From JAVJPJ01 sp040217295 (GTDB lineage Bacteria; Pseudomonadota; Alphaproteobacteria; Rhodobacterales; Rhodobacteraceae), in the NCBI GenBank assembly GCA_964460185.1, contig CAYWTM010000009.1, forward strand, positions 1 to 52,324: a DNA stretch of 52,324 nt, read 5' to 3'. A program made the translations under genes and the position numbers. Shown one piece after another: positions 8,118-16,465 of this stretch (position 1 is the first letter of the stretch; the number at the start of each line of letters is the position of its first letter). The notes under the pieces were generated by a model. That model saw nothing but the letters and a program-made list of their open reading frames with translations. It did not search any database and was not told the DNA's origin.

Positions 8118-9088
8118 CGGATCTTTCGATGATCGAAGCGGCGGCCCTGCGGGCGGACGGGGTGGTGCGCCGCACGCCGCTGTTGAGTTCGCCCTTTCTG
8201 GATGAGATCGCGGGGCGGCCTGTCTATGCCAAGGCGGAGGTGTTGCAGCACACGGGCAGCTTCAAGTTCCGGGGCGCCTGGTCGGCGCTGAGCGCCCTGG
8301 ACGAGGCAACGCGCGCGCGGGGTGTTCTGGCCTATTCGTCAGGCAATCATGCGCAGGGCGTGGCGCGGGCGGCGGCCCTGTTCGGGGTTCCATCCACCAT
8401 CATCATGCCCCGGGATGCCCCGCTGATGAAGATCGACAACACCCGCGCCCTTGGGGCCGAGGTGGTGCTGTACGATCGTGCCGGCGGCGAAAGCCGCGAA
8501 GCGATCGGTGCCGCGATCAGCGATGCGCGGGGCGTGACGCTCATCAAACCTTACGACGAGCCGCAGGTGATTGCGGGGCAGGGAACCTGTGGTCTGGAAA
8601 TCGCGGTGCAGGCGGCCGAGGCCGGGGTGGCGCAGGCCACGGTCCTGACCTGCTGCGGGGGTGGCGGGCTGACGGCGGGGATCGCGCTTGCGCTGGAGGG
8701 CCATGCGCCCGGCATGACCGTGCGCCCGGTCGAGCCCGAGGGGTTCGACGACACGGCCCAATCGCTGGCGGCAGGCACCCGGCTGGGTCATGGGCATGTG
8801 GAGGCGGGGTTTTGCGATGCGATCCTGACCGGCATGCCCGGCGAGATCACCTTTCCGATCCTCGAACGGCTATGTGGGCCGGGCATTGTCGTCACCGAGG
8901 CCGAGGTGCGCGCCGCCATGCGTGAGGCCGCGAACCGGCTGAAGCTGGTGGTGGAACCGGGTGGCGCGGTGGCGTTGGCTGCCGCGCTGTATCACGGTGA
9001 CGCGCTGGCGCCCGGGCCGGTGATCTGCACGGTGTCGGGCGGGAATGTCGATCCCGCGGCCTTTGCCGCCGTTCTGACAGGGGCCTGA
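8114..9088 (+). CDS. Threonine/serine dehydratase (PLP fold type II)
   Basis: 324 residues, starting in a second ATGA overlap with the hydrolase gene. The PLP lysine is in HTGSFKFRGAW near residue 52, the substrate loop is SSGNHAQGVA, and the phosphate-binding glycine loop is CCGGGGLTAGIA. There is no C-terminal ACT regulatory domain, so it is the short catabolic kind, like threonine ammonia-lyase TdcB, serine racemase or EutB-like dehydratases. The reaction is probably deamination of a hydroxy-amino acid to a 2-oxoacid. Coupling with a dehalogenase and a hydrolase suggests a salvage or detoxification operon, but the substrate is an open question. Confidence 0.9.
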   Translation: MTDLSMIEAAALRADGVVRRTPLLSSPFLDEIAGRPVYAKAEVLQHTGSFKFRGAWSALSALDEATRARGVLAYSSGNHAQGVARAAALFGVPSTIIMPRDAPLMKIDNTRALGAEVVLYDRAGGESREAIGAAISDARGVTLIKPYDEPQVIAGQGTCGLEIAVQAAEAGVAQATVLTCCGGGGLTAGIALALEGHAPGMTVRPVEPEGFDDTAQSLAAGTRLGHGHVEAGFCDAILTGMPGEITFPILERLCGPGIVVTEAEVRAAMREAANRLKLVVEPGGAVALAAALYHGDALAPGPVICTVSGGNVDPAAFAAVLTGA

Positions 9089-9111
9089 TCGCGCAGCGCA
9101 GTGATGTGACG

Positions 9112-10344
9112 TTACTCGCCGGCATGGGCGTGCGCGGGCCCGGATGTTTCGCGGGTCGCCACGAAGATCACCAGCGCGAGCCCCATCAGGACGCCGCCCA
9201 CGAGAAACGGGGCCCCGGGAAGCCAGATCTGCGCGCCGTCGCGGGTGAACCAGAAAAAGGCCTGTGTCATCAAGAGCGGCGCCAGGATTCGTGACAGGGC
9301 GGAAATCGACGACAGCACGCCTTGCAATTCACCTTGCTGATCCTCGCTTGCACGCCGGCTCATCACGCCCTGCATGGCGGGGGCCACGATCGCGCCCACG
9401 GCGGAAATCGGGATCAGAACCCAGATCATCCAGCCCTCGCTTGCCACCCCGTAAAGCCCGAGGCAGACCGTGTTCAGGACAAGCCCCCAGAACACCGCGC
9501 GGTTTTCCCCAAGACGCGGCAGGATCGCCCGGATCAGCCCGCCCTGCACGACCGCCATGGCCACGCCGTAGGCGGCCAGCGACCAGCCGATCATGCGCGT
9601 ATCCCAATCATGGGCGGCCTGCATGTAATAGGCCCAGACGGCGGGGTAGGTGTAATTGGCGATCTGGTAGGCCAGCATCACCCACAGCATGGCCTTGACC
9701 CCGGGCAGCTTGCCCATCTGCATCACCCCCCCGGCGGGATTTGCGCGGCGCCAGTCGAACGGGCGGCGTCGGGATTCCGGCAGGCTTTCGGGCAGCACGA
9801 AATACCCCAGTGCGAAATTCGCTGCCGCAAGGCAGGCCGCCGCCGCAAAGGGCGCGCGCGGATCAAGATCGCCCAACAGACCGCCAAGCGCCGGGCCAAA
9901 GATGAACCCCAATCCGAAACACGCCGAGACAAGCCCGAAATTCTGCGCGCGTTTGCCGGGTTCGGTGATGTCGGCCATGAAGGCCAGCGCCGTGGAATGG
10001 GTTGCCGCCGCCACCCCTGTCAGAAGCCGTGCCCCCAACAGCAGCCAGATCGATCCCGCGAAGACCATGATCGCGTAATCGACGGCCATAACCGCCATGG
10101 AAATCAACAAGATGGGCCGCCGTCCGTACCTGTCGGACAGGTTGCCGACCGTTGGCGAAAAGCCGAACTGCATCACCGCATAGCCGGCCGACAGGATCCC
10201 GCCCCACAAGGCCGCATCAGCCAGGCTTGCGCCGCGCACCTCCTGGATGAGGTCCGGCATCACCGGAAGGATCAACCCGATGCCCATCGCATCCAGTGTA
10301 ACGGTGATCATGATGAACAGGATCGGCAGGGGGCGGCGGGCCAT
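9112..10344 (-). CDS. MFS drug/proton antiporter, TetA-like
   Basis: 410 residues from the ATG at 10344 (MARRPLPILF); an upstream GTG-type extension is not family-like. The 12-helix MFS fold has the loop 2-3 signature GNLSDRYGRRPILL and the N-terminal ITVTLDAMGIGLILPVMP typical of class A-type tetracycline/multidrug pumps. The role is proton-driven export of an amphiphilic compound from the cytoplasm. It is annotated TetA-like by architecture, which does not prove tetracycline resistance in an environmental organism. A perfect inverted repeat (TGTCAAC-N4-GTTGACA) lies 28 bases upstream and looks like an operator, although no regulator gene is adjacent. Confidence 0.9.
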   Translation of the reverse strand: MARRPLPILFIMITVTLDAMGIGLILPVMPDLIQEVRGASLADAALWGGILSAGYAVMQFGFSPTVGNLSDRYGRRPILLISMAVMAVDYAIMVFAGSIWLLLGARLLTGVAAATHSTALAFMADITEPGKRAQNFGLVSACFGLGFIFGPALGGLLGDLDPRAPFAAAACLAAANFALGYFVLPESLPESRRRPFDWRRANPAGGVMQMGKLPGVKAMLWVMLAYQIANYTYPAVWAYYMQAAHDWDTRMIGWSLAAYGVAMAVVQGGLIRAILPRLGENRAVFWGLVLNTVCLGLYGVASEGWMIWVLIPISAVGAIVAPAMQGVMSRRASEDQQGELQGVLSSISALSRILAPLLMTQAFFWFTRDGAQIWLPGAPFLVGGVLMGLALVIFVATRETSGPAHAHAGE

Positions 10345-10371
10345 GCGTGGCTTTCGGACGTGTCGTTGCCC

Positions 10372-10389
10372 TGTCAACCTAAGTTGACA
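10372..10389. promoter_or_regulatory. Inverted repeat upstream of the TetA-like gene
   Basis: TGTCAAC (10372-10378) and GTTGACA (10383-10389) are perfect inverted copies around CTAA. Each arm contains a TTGACA-like -35 sequence. The position, 28-45 bases before the MFS start on the minus strand, fits an operator for a MarR/TetR-type dimer, though no such regulator lies in the window. Confidence 0.45.
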
Positions 10390-10419
10390 CACTGCGGTTG
10401 TCCATCGTGAATGCCGGGC

Positions 10420-11736
10420 CTATGTCGCGGCCCGTGCGGACCGGGCAAAGGCACGCGCCTCGGCCGGGGCCTGCCCCATATCCATCGGGTCCGGCAACGA
10501 CAGGTCCGGATGGGCCGCTGCCACCAGATCGGGCAGGGGGGTGCCGGTGTCGCGCGCGCGCAGGGCCATCGCCTTGACCTCGGCCTGGGCGGCGGGGCGC
10601 GGCATATGCGCGGCCAGTGCAAAGCTGATGGCTTCGGCCTGGATCAGACCCAAAGGGTCGCTCACGCGCCCCGCCATCGCCGCGCGGTCGGGGGTGATGC
10701 TGCCGGACAGATCCCTGATCAGGCGCGCCGAAACACCCGCTGCCGCCACCAGCTGCGGCAGCGACAGCCATTCCGTGAACCATGCGGCGCCGTCGCGCGC
10801 CTCTCGTGGTGCAAGGCCCGACAAAAGCCCGACCTGTGCCGCAGCGTAACCCGACAGGGCCACCAGCACCGACGGCTGCACCGGGTTGTTTTTCTGAGGC
10901 ATGGTCGACGACGCTCCGCCGCCGGCAAGGGCTGCCTCGCCCACATCGCTGCGCGTCAGGATCATCAGATCCTCGCCCATCTTGCCGCCCGCAGTCGTCA
11001 CAGCCCCCAGAAGGCCCGCCATTTCCGCGACGGCCGACCGCTCGGCGTGCCAGCTATGCCCCGGATCGCGCAGGTCGAGAGCCTCGGCCATCGCGGCGCG
11101 GATCGACGCCGGATCGGGCCCAAGCATGGATGACGTGCCGGCGGCACCCGTCAGCGACACGGGAAAACCCGTGCCCATCTGAAGCCTGATGCGCTCCAGC
11201 GCGCGCAGGATCGGCCAGCCCCAGCCCGCGACCATCGCACCGAAAGACGTGGGCGTGGCAACCTGCCCGTAGGTACGCGCGGCCATGGGGGTCGCGGCTT
11301 GGGCCTCGGCCAGGTCCGCCAGGTCGCGCAAGGCCTCGATCAGGCGCGCCTCGATCAACGCGAAGCCCTGCCGCAATCGCAGCATCAGGCCGGTATCCTG
11401 GATGTCCTGGCTGGTGGCCCCCCAATGCAGATACCCCGCATGTTCGGGCGCGTTCAGCGCTGTGCGCATGGCGGCGACCAGGCCCGGCACCGTGACCCCA
11501 TTGTGCCCGGTACCCGCAGACAACCCCGCCGGGTCGATCTGCACCTCCATCGTGGCCCGATGCAGGAACGCGCCCGACACTTCCGGGATCACCCCGGACC
11601 GGCCCTGCGCCCTGGCCAGCGCCCCCAGAACCAGCATCATCGCCCGAACCTCGCCGGTATCGGAAAACAGGCGCGCCATTTCCGAGTCGCCGAACAGGTC
11701 GCGGTACAGAGGGCTGTCAAACGGGCTGAAACTCAT
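10420..11736 (-). CDS. pcaB: 3-carboxy-cis,cis-muconate cycloisomerase
   Basis: 438 residues of the fumarase/aspartase superfamily. The signature loop SSTMPQKNNPVQPSVLVALS (about residues 264-283) and the SPFDSPLYRDLFGDSEMARLFSD start are those of PcaB rather than adenylosuccinate lyase. PcaB lactonises 3-carboxymuconate, the ring-cleavage product of protocatechuate, to 4-carboxymuconolactone in the beta-ketoadipate pathway. The start overlaps the end of pcaD (ATGA), so the two are translated together. The other pca genes (pcaQ, C, H, G) are not in the window, so this is a detached or truncated pca cluster. Confidence 0.92.
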   Translation of the reverse strand: MSFSPFDSPLYRDLFGDSEMARLFSDTGEVRAMMLVLGALARAQGRSGVIPEVSGAFLHRATMEVQIDPAGLSAGTGHNGVTVPGLVAAMRTALNAPEHAGYLHWGATSQDIQDTGLMLRLRQGFALIEARLIEALRDLADLAEAQAATPMAARTYGQVATPTSFGAMVAGWGWPILRALERIRLQMGTGFPVSLTGAAGTSSMLGPDPASIRAAMAEALDLRDPGHSWHAERSAVAEMAGLLGAVTTAGGKMGEDLMILTRSDVGEAALAGGGASSTMPQKNNPVQPSVLVALSGYAAAQVGLLSGLAPREARDGAAWFTEWLSLPQLVAAAGVSARLIRDLSGSITPDRAAMAGRVSDPLGLIQAEAISFALAAHMPRPAAQAEVKAMALRARDTGTPLPDLVAAAHPDLSLPDPMDMGQAPAEARAFARSARAAT

Positions 11737-12536
11737 GCTGCCGCCTCCGGATGCCCGATGTCCTTGAGAAAGCCGTTCAACAGCGCGGCGAACTCCACGG
11801 GTCTTTCCACGCAGGGCAGGTGACCCGCACCCCGGATCAACTCGAACCGCGCGCCGGGTATCAGGGCGGCCAGCTCGCGCACCAGGTCAGGCGGGGTGGA
11901 TCCATCCTGATCGCCCGCGATGACCAGTGCCGGCAGACGCAGCGTTGCGGTCGTGCTGTAGAAATCCGTACCCGCAATCGCTGCACTGCACCCGGCATAA
12001 CCGGCGGCTGGCGTCGTTTCCACCATCCGACGCCAGGGTGACAGGTCGGGGCCGCTGCGAAAGGCCGCCGAAAACCACCGCTCCATGATCGCCTCCGACA
12101 TCCCCGTCAGTCCCACGCCCTCGACCTGCGCGATGCGCTCGTCCCACAGGGCGCGGGTGCCGATCTTGGCTGCCGTATTCGACAAGACCACGGCGCGCAC
12201 CAGGTCCAGCCGCTTGGCCGCCAGGCCTTGCGCGATCATGCCCCCGATCGACAACCCCACGAACACGCACTCCCGCACGCCGAGCGTGTCCAGCAGACGT
12301 TCCGCATCCCGGATCAGTGCACCCATCGCATAGGGCGGCTCGGGGCAGGTGGACAGGCCGTGCCCCCGTTTGTCATATCGGATCACCCGCAGCCCCGCGG
12401 GCAGATGCGGAACCACATCATCCCAAAGCCGCATGTCGGTTCCCAGCGAATTGGCAAACACCACCGCCGGCGCATCCCGTGGCCCGGTATCGCTGTAATG
12501 GATCGTGACATCACCCAGATCGAGGCATTGCATCAT
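11733..12536 (-). CDS. pcaD: 3-oxoadipate enol-lactonase
   Basis: 267 residues; two adjacent ATG codons follow a strong GGGAGG site, and the first is taken. This alpha/beta hydrolase shows the nucleophile in FVGLSIGGMIAQGLA, the YDKRGHGLS strand and the catalytic His in GAGHLPCVERP. Close coupling to pcaB supports PcaD, which hydrolyses 3-oxoadipate enol-lactone to 3-oxoadipate. Alone the fold would not fix the substrate; the neighbour does. It starts the two-gene operon pcaD-pcaB, divergent from a zinc alcohol dehydrogenase gene; the 164 bases between them show no motif I can defend. Confidence 0.9.
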   Translation of the reverse strand: MMQCLDLGDVTIHYSDTGPRDAPAVVFANSLGTDMRLWDDVVPHLPAGLRVIRYDKRGHGLSTCPEPPYAMGALIRDAERLLDTLGVRECVFVGLSIGGMIAQGLAAKRLDLVRAVVLSNTAAKIGTRALWDERIAQVEGVGLTGMSEAIMERWFSAAFRSGPDLSPWRRMVETTPAAGYAGCSAAIAGTDFYSTTATLRLPALVIAGDQDGSTPPDLVRELAALIPGARFELIRGAGHLPCVERPVEFAALLNGFLKDIGHPEAAA

Positions 12537-12700
12537 GAGCCCTCCCTAACCCGATGGTTTTCGGCCAGATCGTTCCGGCCCGCAAGGACCGTCGCGGAGC
12601 TGCGGGTGCGAAAACCCCTTGCCGCGCGCGCCCGGCACGATCAATGTTCGGCCAAAACACGGACGCCGGGCCGCACGGGACCGGCCACAGGGAGAGACTG

Positions 12701-13786
12701 ATGCCATCCACCATCCGCGCCGCGGTCTGCCGCGAATTCGGCAAACCGCTCGAGATTGAAATGCTGACCCTCCGCGATCCCGGTCCCGGTGAGATCGAGG
12801 TCAAGATGGAGGCCGTCGCGATCTGCCATTCCGACATCTCCTACATGGACGGCGCATGGGGCGGCATATTGCCGGCCGTTTATGGCCACGAGGCCGCGGG
12901 CCGGGTCACCGCGATCGGGACCGGGGTCAGCAAGGTGGCCCTTGGGGACCGGGTGCTGGTCACCCTGATCCGGTCTTGCGGGACCTGTCCCGATTGCGCC
13001 AGCGGCAAGCCGGTCTATTGCGGCGGAAACGAAACGCGCCCCCCCGCCCTGACCGACGCCAGCGGCGCCCCCGTTCTCAAGGCGATGGAATGCGGGGCCT
13101 TTGCCGAAAAGGTGCTGGTCGACCAGTCCCAGATCGCGCCGCTGGGCGAGGATATCGCGCCCGAGGCCGCATGCCTTCTGGCCTGCGGCGTGCCCACCGG
13201 CGTCGGCGCCGTGGTCAATACGGCGCAGGTGCGCCCGGGTGAAACCGTGGTCGTGATCGGGGCAGGGGGCGTGGGCCTCAACGCCATCCAGGGTGCCCGT
13301 ATCGCGGGGGCGGCCCGCATCGTGGCGATGGATCTCGAACCCTCGAAACTCGACGACGCGCGCGCCTTCGGTGCCACCGATGCGATCCTCGCCTCCGATC
13401 CCAAGCCGTGGAAGGCCCTGCAAGAGATCACCGGCGGACGGCTGGCCGATCACGTCTTCGTCACGGTGGGCGCGATCCCTGCCTATGACATGGCCCCCCG
13501 GCTCCTGGCGACGGGCGGAACCGCCTACGCGGTCGGCATGCCCCATTCGGGCGGCATGTCCTCCTATGAGCCGGTCATCATCGCAGCCCTCGGCCAGGGC
13601 CTTCGCGGAACCAAGATGGGCGACGTGGTCCTGGGGCGCGATATCCCCTGGATGGTGGATCTCTATGGTCAGGGCCGTCTGCAACTCGACAGCCTGATCT
13701 CGACCCGCTGGCCATTCGACAAGATCAACGACGCCATCGCCGACACCAGGACCGGCCAGGCCCGCCGCAATGTCCTGACCTTCTGA
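12701..13786 (+). CDS. Zinc-dependent alcohol dehydrogenase
   Basis: 361 residues from the ATG at 12701, 3 bases after GGGAGAGA. Medium-chain dehydrogenase features: catalytic-zinc ligands in AICHSDIS and YGHEAAG, the four structural-zinc cysteines in SCGTCPDCASGKPVYC, and the Rossmann motif VIGAGGVGLNAIQGA with the coenzyme-selecting Asp in IVAMDLEP, so NAD rather than NADP is expected. The substrate is unknown. Its family resembles class III-type and aryl/alkyl alcohol dehydrogenases. It is divergent from pcaD and upstream of an enolase-superfamily gene and an MFS transporter, which suggests a small catabolic set for an alcohol or sugar acid. Confidence 0.9.
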   Translation: MPSTIRAAVCREFGKPLEIEMLTLRDPGPGEIEVKMEAVAICHSDISYMDGAWGGILPAVYGHEAAGRVTAIGTGVSKVALGDRVLVTLIRSCGTCPDCASGKPVYCGGNETRPPALTDASGAPVLKAMECGAFAEKVLVDQSQIAPLGEDIAPEAACLLACGVPTGVGAVVNTAQVRPGETVVVIGAGGVGLNAIQGARIAGAARIVAMDLEPSKLDDARAFGATDAILASDPKPWKALQEITGGRLADHVFVTVGAIPAYDMAPRLLATGGTAYAVGMPHSGGMSSYEPVIIAALGQGLRGTKMGDVVLGRDIPWMVDLYGQGRLQLDSLISTRWPFDKINDAIADTRTGQARRNVLTF

Positions 13787-13825
13787 CCCGAAACCCGCCC
13801 ACCAGGGGCAACGCCGCCCCCCAGG

Positions 13826-13881
13826 CTTCTCTGTTTCATAAATATCCCGGGGGGAGGCGCAGCCGGGGGGCAGCGCCCCCC
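13826..13881 (-). repeat. Intergenic repeat family A, copy 2 (inverted)
   Basis: Read on the minus strand: a GGGGGGC/GCCCCCC hairpin (13865-13881) with a three-base loop, a small GGC/GCC hairpin with the TGC loop, then CCCCCCGGG and the tail ATATTTATGAAACAGAGAAG (13826-13845). It lies between the alcohol dehydrogenase and the enolase-superfamily gene, which run in the same direction. Confidence 0.8.
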
Positions 13882-13912
13882 AACCACCCCGAGCCGAAAA
13901 TGGATCCAGCCC

Positions 13913-15130
13913 ATGCAGCTCAAGGACCTCGAAATCTTCACCGTCGCCCCACCGCCGCCCGGATGGGGCGGGCGCTATTGGCTGATCGTTCGCCTGACCA
14001 CCGCAGACGGTATCACCGGCCTGGGCGAGGTCTATGCCAGCGCCGTCGGTCCCAGGGCGATGCAGGCCGTCATCGAAGACGTGTTCGCACGCCACATGCA
14101 GGGCGAAGCGGCCGAAAACATCGAACTGATGTCACGTCGCGTCTGGTCATCGGGGTTCACGGCCCGCCCCGATCCCACTGCCTTCGGCGCGTTCGCGGGC
14201 CTCGAAATGGCGTGTTGGGACATCATCGGCAAACTCCGCGACCGCCCGGTCTGGGCCTGCCTTGGCGGGCGGATGAACGACCCGGTGCGCGCCTATACCT
14301 ATCTCTATCCCGAACCCCATCATGGCGATGACTTCTGGGTCGATGCCGACGCCCATGCCGAAGCCGCCGCGGCGCGCGTCGCCGAAGGCTGGACAGCGCT
14401 GAAATTCGACCCGGCCGGCCCCTACACGATCCGCGGCGGCCATTCGCCGGCACGATCCGACATCGCCCGCTCGGCGGCGTTCTGCGCCGCGATCCGCGCC
14501 GCCGTGGGCGATCGTGCCGACCTGCTGTTCGGCACCCATGGCCAGTTCACACCCGCCCATGCGATCCGCCTGGCCAAGGCGCTCGAACCCCATGATCCGC
14601 TGTGGTTCGAAGAACCCATGCCGCCTGATGACCTGCATGGCCTGGCCGAGGTTGCCGCAGCCACCTCGATCCCGGTGGCCACCGGCGAACGGCTGTGCGG
14701 AAAGCTGGAATTCGCCGCCGCGCTGCGGGCCGGTGCACGCATCTTGCAACCTGCCCTCGGGCGGGCCGGCGGCATCTGGGAGGGCAAGAAGATCGCCATC
14801 CTCGCCGAGGGTCATTCCGCCCAGATCGCCCCCCATCTTTATGCCGGTCCGGTGGAATGGGCCGCCAATGTCCACCTTGCGGTGTCATGCCCCAATATCC
14901 TGATGGTCGAGGCGATCGAGACCCCGTTTCACGAGGCGCTGGTCACCGGCAGGCCCCGGGTCGAAAACGGGTTCGTGGCGGCACCGACCGCGCCGGGGCT
15001 CGGCATCACGCTGAACGACACGGTCGCGCGCGCAAATGCCTATGCCGGCGATCGCCTTCACCTCGAAATGCAAGAGGCGCCATGCGACTGGCACAATGAG
15101 AACGTCTGGGCCGGCGGCGGCGTGGATTGA
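13913..15130 (+). CDS. Enolase-superfamily (mandelate racemase/muconate lactonizing enzyme-like) protein, atypical active site
   Basis: 405 residues with the capping N-terminal domain and the TIM barrel of the superfamily. Its order of motifs follows galactonate/mannonate dehydratases: LKFDP (strand 2 lysine), THGQ (strand 3, His near residue 206), WFEEPMPP (strand 4 Glu), ATGERLCG (strand 5 Glu), LQPALGRAGGI (strand 6), and APHLYAGP (strand 7 His). Two residues expected to be acidic are changed: the strand 3 metal-ligand Asp of DFHG is Gly in FGTHG, and the strand 6 Asp of QPD is Ala in QPA. It may use another substrate or chemistry. Neighbouring alcohol dehydrogenase and MFS genes suggest sugar-acid use. 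Confidence 0.85.
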   Translation: MQLKDLEIFTVAPPPPGWGGRYWLIVRLTTADGITGLGEVYASAVGPRAMQAVIEDVFARHMQGEAAENIELMSRRVWSSGFTARPDPTAFGAFAGLEMACWDIIGKLRDRPVWACLGGRMNDPVRAYTYLYPEPHHGDDFWVDADAHAEAAAARVAEGWTALKFDPAGPYTIRGGHSPARSDIARSAAFCAAIRAAVGDRADLLFGTHGQFTPAHAIRLAKALEPHDPLWFEEPMPPDDLHGLAEVAAATSIPVATGERLCGKLEFAAALRAGARILQPALGRAGGIWEGKKIAILAEGHSAQIAPHLYAGPVEWAANVHLAVSCPNILMVEAIETPFHEALVTGRPRVENGFVAAPTAPGLGITLNDTVARANAYAGDRLHLEMQEAPCDWHNENVWAGGGVD

Positions 15131-15254
15131 GCGGCCTTCCGGCAGGCAGGCGCATGCCCGGTCCGCGGGCGGTCCCGCGTCATTGCGGTCCGCACACTGC
15201 GCTGTGCGGCCATCGCCACTTCCCCTTTGAGGGCGCGGGCCTAGCTTGGCCCCC

Positions 15255-16442
15255 ATGACACATCCCGCCCCGACACCGGTCCAGATCGCCCTGATCCTCG
15301 CCATCGCGAGTCTGACGGTGATGGCCAACGCCACGATCTCCCCGTCGCTTCCGGGGCTGGCCGAGGCGTTCTCCGATACGCCGAACATCCAGACACTTGC
15401 CGGTCTGGTGTTGTCGCTGCCCTCGCTTGCGATTGTCCTGACCGCGGCGCTCTTCGGGGTGTTGCTTGACCGGGTCAGCTGGAAGCGCATGCTCACCGCG
15501 GCCCTGGTTTTCTACGGGTTCGGGGGCGCAGCGGCGGCGCTGATGGATTCCATGATGGGTATCCTGGCCAGCAGGCTGGTTCTTGGCCTGGGGGTTGCGG
15601 CCACGATGACAACGGTGTCGATGCTGGCGGCGCAATTGTTCGAGGGCCCCGCGCGCGACCGGTTCATGGGATGGCAGGCAGGCGCCATGTCGGCGGGAGG
15701 GGTGGTCTTCATCCTGATGGGCGGCGCCCTGGCCGAGATCGACTGGCGGGCGCCATTCCTTGCCTATCTCGCGGCCCTGCCTTTGGCGGCTGCCATGGCC
15801 GTCGTGTTTCGCAGCCTGCCGGCAAGATTCGCGCAAACCGCCGGTGAAGCCGGTGATGCGTCCCGCCTGCCGCGCGCGGATCTGGCGCTCGGGATGTCGC
15901 TGGGGTTCATGAGCATGGCGATCTTCTACCTGATCCCGACCAAGCTGCCGTTCCACCTGCTGTCTCTCGGCGTCACCTCGCCGACGCTGATGGCCGCTGC
16001 CGTGGCCGGTGTGACCCTGTCCGCAACACCCGGCGCGCTGTTTTTCGGCGCGCTTCGGGCGCGTTTCGGCAGCACGCTGATCTTTGCGTTCAGCTTCGCC
16101 GCCATGAGCCTGGGCTATGTCACCATCGGGTATTCCAACGGGTTCGGAATGGCACTTGCCGGCACGATCCTTGCGGGAACGGGTCTTGGGCCGATGATGC
16201 CCAATATCATGGCGGTCTTGATGTCGCGCATGCCGCCGGCGCTGCGGGGCAGGGCGGCGGGGCTGGCCACGACGTCCTTTTTCGCGGGACAGTTTGCCGC
16301 GCCGCTTCTGGCCGGCGCCCTGACGGAACCTTTCGGGCTGGCAGGCGTATTCGGCATCTACGGCGCGGCGCTCATGGTCTTCGCGGCGCTGTCGGTTGCC
16401 GCCACCGTCCTTTGGCGCCCGACCCGCGCGCGCAACGTCTGA
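15255..16442 (+). CDS. MFS transporter
   Basis: 395 residues from the ATG at 15255; a TTG three codons earlier is less likely. Twelve hydrophobic segments are seen, with the loop 2-3 motif GVLLDRVSWKRML and a start (ALILAIASLTVMANATISPSLPGL) like those of the Bcr/CflA and arabinose-efflux branches. The cargo cannot be told. It follows the enolase-superfamily gene and is convergent with the GntR-type regulator gene, so import or export of the compound handled by its neighbours is plausible. There is no periplasmic binding protein, so it works as a single-component secondary transporter in the inner membrane. Confidence 0.88.
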   Translation: MTHPAPTPVQIALILAIASLTVMANATISPSLPGLAEAFSDTPNIQTLAGLVLSLPSLAIVLTAALFGVLLDRVSWKRMLTAALVFYGFGGAAAALMDSMMGILASRLVLGLGVAATMTTVSMLAAQLFEGPARDRFMGWQAGAMSAGGVVFILMGGALAEIDWRAPFLAYLAALPLAAAMAVVFRSLPARFAQTAGEAGDASRLPRADLALGMSLGFMSMAIFYLIPTKLPFHLLSLGVTSPTLMAAAVAGVTLSATPGALFFGALRARFGSTLIFAFSFAAMSLGYVTIGYSNGFGMALAGTILAGTGLGPMMPNIMAVLMSRMPPALRGRAAGLATTSFFAGQFAAPLLAGALTEPFGLAGVFGIYGAALMVFAALSVAATVLWRPTRARNV

Positions 16443-16465
16443 ACCCGTGCCCGGCCCCGCCGTCC

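Noticed and set aside
12554..12660. Two TTCGGCCA-like words before the alcohol dehydrogenase gene as an operator pair
   Set aside because: The words are short and GC-rich, and their arrangement is neither symmetric nor at a helical spacing.
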